Below are positions 1 to 5,948 of a stretch of DNA of 8,699 bases, piece after piece. Position numbers and translations under genes: made by a program. The stretch is from JACZST01 sp964195155 (lineage in GTDB: Bacteria > Actinomycetota > Acidimicrobiia > Spongiisociales > UBA5794): NCBI GenBank assembly GCA_964195155.1, contig CAXMOP010000057.1:1-8699 (forward strand), read 5' to 3'. Below the pieces are notes generated by a model, which saw only the letters and a list, made by a program, of their open reading frames with translations, was not told where the DNA came from and did not search any database. Position 1 is the stretch's first letter, and every line of letters begins with the position of its first letter.

Positions 1-54
1 GCTCTTCAGTGTTTCGCGGTTGAACAACGCCTTGAGCTTCTCCACGGGCGCCAT
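1..54 (-). CDS. Possible 5' end of a leftward gene, cut by the window edge
   Basis: Reading leftward from an ATG at 54-52 gives 18 open codons, MAPVEKLKALFNRETLKS, which run off the left edge. The peptide has an alternating charged/hydrophobic pattern typical of a real protein N-terminus. It would be divergent from aceE, with the minisatellite in the shared upstream region. No good Shine-Dalgarno is seen (only a weak purine stretch, gcaaga, directly before the ATG), and the frame stays open upstream through the repeat. The family is not recognised. This is a tentative call based on start codon and composition only. Confidence 0.35.
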   Translation of the reverse strand, partial: MAPVEKLKALFNRETLKS

Positions 55-80
55 TCTTGCAGCGTGCGAGTGCGCAGGAG

Positions 81-225
81 GTGTCGCATCGTGCGGCGTC
101 GCGTCGTGCGGCGTCGCGTCGTGCGGTGTCGCGTCGTGCGGTGTCGCGTCGTGCGGTGTCGCGTCGTGCGGTGTCGCGTCGTGCGGTGTCGCGTCGTGCG
201 GTGTCGCGTCGTGCGGTGTCGCGCA
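81..225. repeat. 15-bp tandem repeat (minisatellite), nine units plus a degenerate lead-in
   Basis: Nine consecutive 15-bp units with consensus gtgcggYgtcgcgtc lie at 91-225. The first two have C at the variable position and the next seven have T; the last unit is altered at its final bases. A partial copy precedes them at 81-90. Because the unit is a multiple of three and lacks stop codons, all frames stay open across it. This produces artificial arginine/valine-rich or CGVAS-type reading frames. It sits between the aceE start and the possible divergent gene, so it occupies the likely promoter region. Confidence 0.95.
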
Positions 226-254
226 GGGCCGCCGCACTCGGTAGCCTCGGGGGC

Positions 255-2936
255 GTGGAACCACCAACCGACTCACGAGGCGACACCGACCCGGACGAGA
301 CCGACGAATGGCTCGAAGCCCTCGACTCGGTCATCGGGGTCGATGGCCGCACCAGGGCCGAGTACTTGATGGCACGGCTGATGGATCGCGCCAACGAGCG
401 CAACGTCTCGGTGGCCGGTGCCGTGTCGACCCCGTACTTCAACACGATCCCGCCGGAAGCAGAGCCGGCGATTCCGGGTGATGAGGATCTCGAGCGCAGC
501 ATCATGAGGCTCATTCGGTGGAATGCCGCGGTGATGGTCATCAGGGCCAACAAGGCCGCAGAGGGCATCGGCGGCCACCTGTCGACCTTTGCCTCCTCGG
601 CGACCCTGTACGAGGTCGGGTTCAATCACTTCTTCCGCGGCAAGGCCGACGGGACCCCCGGGGACCACCTCTACATCCAGGGCCATGCCTCCCCGGGGAT
701 CTACGCCAGGGCCTATCTCGAGCACCGGCTCGACGAAGCCGATCTCAACGGCTTCCGTCGTGAGATCGGCGGCGGGCTTTCCAGCTATCCCCACCCGAGG
801 CTGATGCCCGAGTTCTGGGAGTACCCAACGGTGTCAATGGGCCTCGGACCGATCAACTCGATCTACCACGCCCAGTTCCTCAAGTACCTGGCGAACCGGG
901 GTCTGGACGATACGACCGGGTCGCGGGTCTGGTGCTTCCTCGGAGACGGAGAGACCGACGAGCCGGAAACGCTTGGATCGATCTCGCTGGCCGGCAGGGA
1001 GAAGCTCGACAACCTGACCTGGGTGATCAACTGCAACCTGCAGCGACTCGATGGACCGGTGCGGGGCAACGGCAAGATCATCCAGGAGCTCGAGGGGGTA
1101 TTCCGCGGGGCCGGCTGGAACGTCATCAAAGTGATTTGGGGATCGAACTGGGACCGGCTGCTTGCCAAGGACGTCGACGGTGTGCTGGTTGACAAGATGA
1201 ATACCACCGTCGACGGCGAGTACCAGCGCTACAAGGCCGAGTCCGGCGCCTTCGTCCGAGAGCACTTCTTCGGGCCCGACCCACGGCTGCGGGCCCTCGT
1301 CGATGACATGACCGACGACGAGGTCTGGGACCTGCGCCGCGGGGGCCTCGATAGCGCCAAGGTGTACGCCGCATACGACGCCGCAACGCGGTTCACCGGT
1401 GCTCCCACGGTGATCCTTGCCAAGACGATCAAAGGCTGGCGCCTTGGGCCCGACGTCGCCGGCAAGAACGCCACCCACCAGATCAAGAAACTGACCAGCC
1501 AGCAGCTGCGCGGCCTCCGCGATCGCCTCGACATCCAGGAACAGATCCCAGACGAGGCGCTGGAGGCGGACGATCCGCCGTACTACCGCCCTCCGGTCGA
1601 CTCGGCGGAACACGCATACCTCGAGGAAAGCCGCGCCGCGCTCAACGGACCGCTTCCGAGCAGGACCCTCGACATCCGGAAACCGATCGTGATGCCGGCC
1701 CATGAGGTGTTCATCGAATTCGATGAGGGCTCCGGTAGCAACGCCGTATCGACGACCGGTGCCTTCACCCGGCTGCTGCGAGGTCTCGGCCGGGACGACG
1801 GGTTTGGGGAGCGGGTGGTACCGATCATCCCGGACGAGGGCCGCACCTTCGGTATGGATCCGCTGTTCAAGGAGATGGGGATTTACGCATCAGAGGGTCA
1901 GCTCTACGAGCCGGTCGACCACGACATGATTCTCTCCTACAAGGAGTCCAAGGACGGCCAGCTTCTCGAGCAGGGGATCACCGAGGCGGGATCGACCGCA
2001 AGCTGGATCGCCGCTGCCACCTCCTATGCGACCCGCGGCGTGCCGATGGTGCCGTTCTACACCTTCTACTCCATGTTCGGATTTCAGCGGGTTGGCGACT
2101 TGATCTGGGGGGCATCGGATTCGCGGGCTCGCGGCTTTCTCCTCGGGGCAACCGCCGGGCGCACGACCCTGGAGGGTGAAGGGCTGCAGCATCAAGACGG
2201 GCACAGCCACGTGCTGGCTTCGGTCGTGCCCGTGTGCCAGGCCTATGACCCGGCGTTTGCCTACGAGATGGCGACGATCATCGAGGACGGGCTGCGCCGG
2301 ATGTACGTCAACGACGAAGACATCTTCTACTACCTCACCCTGTACAACGAGAACTATCCGCAGCCTCCGAAGCCGGCCGGGTCCGACGAGGGGATCCTGC
2401 GAGGCCTGTATCGGTGGGCGGATGCACCGGGAGGAATGGACCTGCGGGCCACGATTCTGTTCTCGGGGCCATCTCATCTTGCGGCCCGGGAGGCGCAGAG
2501 CGAGCTGGCGGAGCAGTACTCGGTCGGTGCCGAGCTCTGGAGCGCCACCTCCTACAAGCGGCTGCGCGAGGAGGCGATGTCGGCGGAGCGTTGGAACCGT
2601 TTTCACCCTGCCGAGACGCCGCGGATCCCGATGGTGACCGGCTTGCTGGCGGACGCACCAGGCGTCGTGGTGGCGGTCACCGACTACATGCGGCTCGTTC
2701 CCGATCAAATCGCTCGCTGGGTACCCCGCTCTTTCACGTCGCTTGGAACCGACGGTTACGGGCGCAGTGATACGAGGGAGGCGCTGCGCGGCTTCTTCGA
2801 GACCGACGCCGGCAACGTCGTGGTAGCGACGCTTTCGGCGTTGGCGCACGACGGTCGGGTCGACCCGGGAACGGTCAAGGATGCCGTGGAGCGCTACGAC
2901 ATCGACCCCGACGCGGGAGACCCCTGGACGAAGTAG
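255..2936 (+). CDS. aceE: Pyruvate dehydrogenase E1 component, homodimeric (AceE)
   Basis: This is thiamine-diphosphate-dependent E1 of the pyruvate dehydrogenase complex. It decarboxylates pyruvate and passes the acetyl group to the lipoyl domain of E2, feeding acetyl-CoA into the TCA cycle in the cytoplasm. From the GTG at 255 it is 893 residues, close to the family norm (E. coli about 887). Visible motifs are GGHLSTF near 106-112, YIQGHASPGIYARAYLE near 140-156, and the ThDP/Mg2+ motif GDGETDEPE at 230-238 followed by NCN at 259-261. The C-terminal half has EQGITEAGS and EGEGLQHQDGHSH. The start is chosen by homology: DPDETDEWL then lies about 12 residues in, matching E. coli DPIETRDWL. 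No convincing ribosome site precedes it. The frame is open back to an ATG at 57, but those 66 extra residues only translate the minisatellite. The gene ends in TAG and has no E2 or E3 gene beside it here. Confidence 0.95.
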   Translation: MEPPTDSRGDTDPDETDEWLEALDSVIGVDGRTRAEYLMARLMDRANERNVSVAGAVSTPYFNTIPPEAEPAIPGDEDLERSIMRLIRWNAAVMVIRANKAAEGIGGHLSTFASSATLYEVGFNHFFRGKADGTPGDHLYIQGHASPGIYARAYLEHRLDEADLNGFRREIGGGLSSYPHPRLMPEFWEYPTVSMGLGPINSIYHAQFLKYLANRGLDDTTGSRVWCFLGDGETDEPETLGSISLAGREKLDNLTWVINCNLQRLDGPVRGNGKIIQELEGVFRGAGWNVIKVIWGSNWDRLLAKDVDGVLVDKMNTTVDGEYQRYKAESGAFVREHFFGPDPRLRALVDDMTDDEVWDLRRGGLDSAKVYAAYDAATRFTGAPTVILAKTIKGWRLGPDVAGKNATHQIKKLTSQQLRGLRDRLDIQEQIPDEALEADDPPYYRPPVDSAEHAYLEESRAALNGPLPSRTLDIRKPIVMPAHEVFIEFDEGSGSNAVSTTGAFTRLLRGLGRDDGFGERVVPIIPDEGRTFGMDPLFKEMGIYASEGQLYEPVDHDMILSYKESKDGQLLEQGITEAGSTASWIAAATSYATRGVPMVPFYTFYSMFGFQRVGDLIWGASDSRARGFLLGATAGRTTLEGEGLQHQDGHSHVLASVVPVCQAYDPAFAYEMATIIEDGLRRMYVNDEDIFYYLTLYNENYPQPPKPAGSDEGILRGLYRWADAPGGMDLRATILFSGPSHLAAREAQSELAEQYSVGAELWSATSYKRLREEAMSAERWNRFHPAETPRIPMVTGLLADAPGVVVAVTDYMRLVPDQIARWVPRSFTSLGTDGYGRSDTREALRGFFETDAGNVVVATLSALAHDGRVDPGTVKDAVERYDIDPDAGDPWTK

Positions 2937-3106
2937 AACTTCGCCTCTCCCGCAAGCGGCAGCGCAGCGGGTGAGGCGCGAGGCGACGAAGTCGCCGAAC
3001 TGAGGGGGCTCCTGACTCGATGCCCCGTCTGCGGAGTCGCTGCCCCCTCTGCGGAGTCGCTGCCGCAACTCCGCGTCTCCCCCGCTTTGCGGGGGAGACC
3101 AAGCCT
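2937..3106. repeat. Convergent intergenic region dense in inverted and direct repeats
   Basis: This 170-nt gap between the aceE stop and the osmC-family stop contains no gene. It holds an imperfect 12-bp inverted repeat (2942-2953 with 2967-2978, one mismatch), a 6-bp hairpin GGCGAC-gaa-GTCGCC (2982-2996), and two tandem 20-bp copies differing at one base (3021-3040 and 3041-3060). GAGGGGGC (3002-3009) can pair with GCCCCCTC (3042-3049), and GCGGAGT (3051-3057) with ACTCCGC (3068-3074). The last element is a perfect 11-bp hairpin, listed separately. The density suggests a dispersed palindromic (REP/MITE-like) element or a compound bidirectional terminator; sequence alone does not decide. Confidence 0.75.
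3075..3099. terminator. Perfect 11-bp hairpin, likely bidirectional terminator
   Basis: GTCTCCCCCGC (3075-3085), loop ttt, GCGGGGGAGAC (3089-3099) is a perfect GC-rich stem-loop. It begins 7 nt past the osmC-family stop on the minus strand and lies about 140 nt past the aceE stop. No U-tract follows on either strand, which is common for actinobacterial terminators but weakens the call. It could instead be part of a palindromic repeat element. Confidence 0.5.
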
Positions 3107-3577
3107 TCAGACCCGCTCTAACGACGTGGTGATGTCGATCGAATCGCGGATGCTGCGCGCTACCGGGCAGAACTCGGCGTGGCGGGCAAGCACCCGATCG
3201 ATCTTCTCCTGATCGTCGTCGCCTGCGCCGCGCAGCGTGTAGTGGACGTGGATTCGCCTGATGACCAGGATTTTGCCGTCGAGCTCGATCTCCCCAACCG
3301 CCTCCGCGGTGAGGTTTCCGTGACTTGCATCGATACCGCGCGCCTCCAGCGCGCCTCCAAGGGTGCCGGTCAGTCAGCCGGCGGCGGCGGCAACGACGTA
3401 GTCCAGCGTGGTTGCGTCTGGTGGGTACTCCCCCAAGTCGGTGCCGTAGTGCTCGGCGACCTCGTCGTGGACTCCGAAGGTCACCGGCTCGTCTCTGGCG
3501 GGCAACCAGGCGTTTCGCATCGGGCCCCGCACTCGTTCGATGGTCACTTTGGACCGGTAGACAACGTCCTCTGCCAT
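3107..3577 (-). CDS. OsmC/Ohr-family protein with in-frame TGA at the catalytic Cys position (predicted selenoprotein)
   Basis: OsmC/Ohr proteins are small cytoplasmic thiol peroxidases that reduce organic hydroperoxides with two conserved cysteines. This gene starts at ATG 3577-3575, with AGGAGG 4 nt upstream (3587-3582). It encodes 67 residues ending TLDYVVAAAAG, then TGA at 3376-3374, then 88 more residues in the same frame (LTGTLGGALEARGI...) to TGA at 3109-3107, 156 in total. Family members have Cys where the TGA falls (AAC-F, AGCLT-type motifs). The second conserved motif, EFCPVARSI, is intact with Cys137, the only cysteine in the protein. Both halves fit the usual 140-150 residue family length. 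The simplest reading is Sec at residue 68 with Cys137 as its partner. Alternatives are a sequencing error for TGC/TGT or a recent nonsense mutation. It is probably the last gene of the operon, 29 nt after the LtrA stop. Family assignment is firm; Sec insertion is inferred and needs selA/selB/selC/selD elsewhere in the genome. Confidence 0.85.
3335..3364 (-). promoter_or_regulatory. Candidate bacterial SECIS hairpin downstream of the UGA
   Basis: On the minus strand, GCGCGC (3354-3349), loop TGGAG (3348-3344) and GCGCGC (3343-3338) form a 6-bp stem with a 5-nt loop. An outer ACC/GGT pairing (3364-3362 with 3337-3335) is separated by a 7-nt one-sided bulge. The loop begins 25 nt after the UGA and has G at its second position. 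This agrees with the loose bacterial SECIS rules as I recall them (G among the first two loop bases, loop about 16-37 nt from UGA). Palindromic GCGCGC is easy to find by chance in GC-rich DNA, so this is supporting evidence only. Confidence 0.45.
3374..3376 (-). other. Candidate selenocysteine codon (UGA)
   Basis: The minus-strand codons read GCC GGC TGA CTG ACC GGC. The TGA replaces the peroxidatic Cys of the OsmC fold exactly, with conserved small residues before it (AAAAG) and LTG-T after it. There is no other stop in this frame from 3577 to the final TGA at 3109-3107. The position within the fold, rather than the mere presence of a stop, is what argues for Sec. Confidence 0.7.
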
Positions 3578-3606
3578 GGGGCCTCCTGCGGCGCGTGGCG
3601 TCGATC

Positions 3607-4752
3607 CTATTCGGTGAGGGCAGGCCCGGCGACGCCGGCAAGTCTGCGGTCCTCGGCGAACATCGCAATCGCCATCGCGGCCACAAACCCAAGCACGACG
3701 GCCCATCCCGCAGCGAGAATAAAGAGCCCGACCGCAACAACGATGACCCCGGCAACGGCTCGCTCCCAGAGCAGCGGCCCGCCTGCCCGCGTCACGGCTC
3801 CGATCAAGCCAAACGTGATCAGCACGACTGCCAGGACAAAGATCCACCGCCCGGCCGTGGTGAGCGGATCGGATGGATGCGCCACGATCTCCTCGGCTAC
3901 GACCGCGAACATCACGATGCCGAAGACCAACGGGAAGTGCCCCATCGTGTAGAGGTCCCTGGCCAACCGGGTGCGAGTACCACCAACGGCGCGCTGCAGT
4001 GCTGCCTCTGCCCCTGATGCGAACCGACCGAAGTAGAGCCACCAGATCGTGACCGAACCGAGGAACGCTGCGCCCAGAGCAATGGTGACCTCGAGAGAGC
4101 GGTCGAGCTCGGCGGCAGCCAAGCCGATGGCAACGACCGATTCGCCGAGCGCGAGGATGACGAACAGCGAGTGCCGCTCGGCAAAGTGCGCCGGCTTGAG
4201 CTTGAAGTCGTACCCCTCGGCCGTCTTCGTCGCCAGCAGCTCAAGCACCATGCCGGTGACCCACGCCGCAACCCGCCACGAGGGGCTCAAGAAGCTTCCT
4301 ACGAGCACCACCACGCCGCCGGCGAGTGCCAGCGGCAAGTACTGCAGCAGCACCTGCCGCTCTTCGGTCGAGTCGAGCCCGGCGTAGAAGAGGGCCAGCC
4401 CGACAAAGAGCACCAGTGAGTACGCGATCCCAAAGAGATGCCCCTCATCACCGAAGGCATCGACGACGACCAGGCCCATCAGCAGGCTGAGCCCCATGGC
4501 GAGGATCAGCGCCAGCCGGACCCAGAATCGCTCGTTTCCCACACTGTTGATCCCCCAGGTGTACTGCTGCCATGCCCACCACAGCATAAAGAAGACCAGC
4601 GCCCCGCCGAGGACGCCGGTCGGCGTTGGGTTGTGACCAACGAGCGCCACCGTCTGAGTGACGGCAAACACGAAGACCAGGTCGAAGAACAACTCGAGCG
4701 GAGACACCGAGAGCTCCGGGATGTCGTGCCGCTCGGTCACCCGGCCGACCAT
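3607..4752 (-). CDS. LtrA-family (low temperature requirement A) multi-pass membrane protein
   Basis: This 381-residue, strongly hydrophobic protein has about 10 predicted membrane segments. It carries the bacterial LtrA family hallmarks: VSPLELFFDLVFVFAVTQ at 16-33, the WWAWQQYTWGINSV region near 58-71, and HFAERHSLFVILALGES at 189-205. The family was named from Listeria growth at low temperature; its biochemical role is not established. Two starts are possible: ATG at 4752, overlapping the previous gene by 16 nt, or GTG at 4740-4738, whose GTGA overlaps that gene's TGA by 4 nt and gives 377 residues. Neither has a strong ribosome site, which suggests translational coupling. The stop is TAG. 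It sits between the lamin-tail-like gene and the OsmC-family gene in a compact run. Confidence 0.88.
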   Translation of the reverse strand: MVGRVTERHDIPELSVSPLELFFDLVFVFAVTQTVALVGHNPTPTGVLGGALVFFMLWWAWQQYTWGINSVGNERFWVRLALILAMGLSLLMGLVVVDAFGDEGHLFGIAYSLVLFVGLALFYAGLDSTEERQVLLQYLPLALAGGVVVLVGSFLSPSWRVAAWVTGMVLELLATKTAEGYDFKLKPAHFAERHSLFVILALGESVVAIGLAAAELDRSLEVTIALGAAFLGSVTIWWLYFGRFASGAEAALQRAVGGTRTRLARDLYTMGHFPLVFGIVMFAVVAEEIVAHPSDPLTTAGRWIFVLAVVLITFGLIGAVTRAGGPLLWERAVAGVIVVAVGLFILAAGWAVVLGFVAAMAIAMFAEDRRLAGVAGPALTE

Positions 4753-5306
4753 CCGTCGGCGCTGGTCGGGACGTCCTCAGTAGCGATGATCATCGCCGCG
4801 CCGGCAGCGTCGACCACCGATTCTGCGGTCCACACTCCGGCCTGCGCCGCCGTTCCCGATCGGGCCTGGCCGGGCTCGCCCCATTGAACGTAGGCGATGA
4901 TCAAATCGGGATCATCGAAGCCGCTCGCGGTGTAGAGGCCGATCTCGCCGCTGCCCTCACTAAGGCCGCCGAAGCCGCCGCTCTCCACGGCGAATCTTGT
5001 GGTCTCCCCGGGCTCCAGGGTGCCGGAGATCCCACCGTAAGCCGGGAACTGGCACACCCAATGTCCATCGAGACTGCCCGCGCCGTCCCCGACGTTGGTG
5101 ATCTCGACGTACCCGTCGTCACCGAAGGCAACCGCCGAGATCACGAAGGTTGCGCCGCCCGAGGGTGCCGTCGTTGTGGCGCCCGATACATAGGGGCTCA
5201 CCTCGGGCGGGTCGTCGGTGAGCGCGGCGGATCCCACTCCGGCGAGGAGCAGCACAAAGACCACTGCACCGACACCGAGGATGAGGCCGATGACCCGGTC
5301 GTACAT
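4737..5306 (-). CDS. Membrane-anchored protein with lamin-tail-like (LTD) extracellular domain
   Basis: The 189-residue product starts at ATG 5306-5304, which overlaps the previous stop as TGATG (1-nt overlap), a typical termination-reinitiation arrangement. Residues 5-29 form one hydrophobic anchor (VIGLILGVGAVVFVLLLAGVG). A short Thr/Pro/Ser/Gly linker follows. A beta-rich domain from about 53 to 160 has the LTD pattern: FVISAVAFGDDGYVEITNVGD at its start, then GHWVCQF in place of the usual LSGW, TLEPGE, and a late W. LTD domains are found in exported bacterial proteins, usually in adhesion or surface roles. The single Cys (85) is in the domain. The frame is open further upstream to 5609, but that stretch is the shadow of the DUF6529-like gene. 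LTD assignment is by pattern, moderate confidence; function unknown. Confidence 0.75.
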   Translation of the reverse strand: MYDRVIGLILGVGAVVFVLLLAGVGSAALTDDPPEVSPYVSGATTTAPSGGATFVISAVAFGDDGYVEITNVGDGAGSLDGHWVCQFPAYGGISGTLEPGETTRFAVESGGFGGLSEGSGEIGLYTASGFDDPDLIIAYVQWGEPGQARSGTAAQAGVWTAESVVDAAGAAMIIATEDVPTSADGWSAG

Positions 5307-5872
5307 CAGAAGCCCGGGAACTCGACGTTGGTGAAGAACCAGAGCGAGCTGGTCACCCAGATACCGGTGACCACCGCAAAGAGGGTGCCGCCCATGAGCG
5401 GCAGGCCCCAGTCGGGCGTGTTCTTGGACCGGACGAATACGACCTTGGTGACCAGCGCCCCATAGAAGAGACAGCCAAGCAGGGAGTGGGCCAGCACCCT
5501 GGTTCCCGAATCGGCCTGGAATCCGAGCGCCCAAAGGCAGTGGTAGGCCACCGGGATCGCGACCAGGAACGCGGCGGTCCCCGAGCCCCGATGCGCCTTC
5601 TTCAGCCATGAAGGGGCAGGCGTATCACCGCCGACTTTGCCGTAGATGCGCAGCGCCGAGCCGAGCTGGAACAACCCGAGAGTGGCGGCGATCGTCGCCA
5701 GCCACACCTTGGCGTTGATGGTGTCGGTGAACACCACGGTGACCAGCGAACGACCGGTCGGGTCGTGGATGTTGCCGTAGGCGCCAAGTCCGATTGCGAC
5801 CACGGCGCCGAGGAGCATCCCCCCCAAGACGACGCCGCCCCCCCTTGTGCGGGTCTCCGCAGCCACGGTCAC
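5306..5872 (-). CDS. Four-TM membrane protein, DUF6529-like, possible haem-b protein
   Basis: The 188-residue product has four hydrophobic segments at about 14-33, 54-75, 98-118 and 126-148, with a fifth near 155-180 that could also span. It resembles the actinobacterial family I know as DUF6529: HDPTGRSL near 36-43, INAKVWLAT near 52-60, AHRGSGT near 93-99, YHCLWALGF at 110-118, and LAHSLLGCLFYGA near 127-139. Histidines 94, 111 and 129 lie in or at the ends of neighbouring helices, an arrangement seen in cytochrome b561/ferric-reductase-type proteins. Haem binding is therefore a reasonable inference, not a demonstrated property. The start is a GTG at 5872 without a clear ribosome site; a second GTG at 5866 is also possible. 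The gene follows nirK by 76 nt and its stop overlaps the next start, so it heads a tightly coupled run. Confidence 0.8.
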   Translation of the reverse strand: MTVAAETRTRGGGVVLGGMLLGAVVAIGLGAYGNIHDPTGRSLVTVVFTDTINAKVWLATIAATLGLFQLGSALRIYGKVGGDTPAPSWLKKAHRGSGTAAFLVAIPVAYHCLWALGFQADSGTRVLAHSLLGCLFYGALVTKVVFVRSKNTPDWGLPLMGGTLFAVVTGIWVTSSLWFFTNVEFPGF

Positions 5873-5899
5873 CGGACGAGCTTAAACCAACGGCGGAGG

Positions 5900-5938
5900 G
5901 GGGCCGGCTGCGTTCGACCGCCGGTGTCAGCCGGCCCC
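5900..5938 (-). terminator. 10-bp inverted repeat just after nirK, possible terminator or attenuator
   Basis: GGGGCCGGCT (5900-5909) and AGCCGGCCCC (5929-5938) are perfect inverted copies around a 19-nt loop. The stem starts 10 nt beyond the nirK stop in the direction of transcription and fills most of the 76-nt gap before the DUF6529-like gene. There is no U-tract. It could end part of the nirK transcript or protect its 3' end while allowing read-through into the operon. Confidence 0.5.
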
Positions 5939-5948
5939 GTCCGACCGG

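Noticed and set aside
57..254. N-terminal extension of AceE to the ATG at 57
   Set aside because: The extra 66 residues only translate the 15-bp repeat. AceE homology begins right after the GTG at 255, and that start gives the normal family length.
20..369. Other open frames through the minisatellite (Cys/Gly/Val-rich and Arg/Val-rich peptides)
   Set aside because: The 15-bp unit lacks stops in every frame, so these are artefacts of repeat composition.
3107..3577. OsmC-family gene as a simple pseudogene
   Set aside because: Only one stop is present, at the one position where Sec would be expected. The rest of the frame and the second Cys are intact with no frameshift, so decay is the less likely reading, though not excluded.
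1890..3755. Long minus-strand open frame of 621 codons across aceE and beyond
   Set aside because: It overlaps aceE and the OsmC-family gene in another frame and has the Arg/Pro-rich composition of a high-GC shadow.
3179..4017. Plus-strand open frames opposite the OsmC and LtrA genes
   Set aside because: They lie antisense to recognisable proteins, have low-complexity composition and show no domain pattern.
3374..4042. Minus-strand open frame of 222 codons ending at the TGA at 3374
   Set aside because: Its first part is a shadow of the LtrA gene. Only the part after ATG 3577 is real, as the N-terminal half of the OsmC-family protein.
5307..5609. Upstream extension of the LTD-like protein to 5609
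   Set aside because: That stretch is the DUF6529-like gene read in the wrong frame. The ATG at 5306 in TGATG context gives a proper membrane anchor at the N-terminus.
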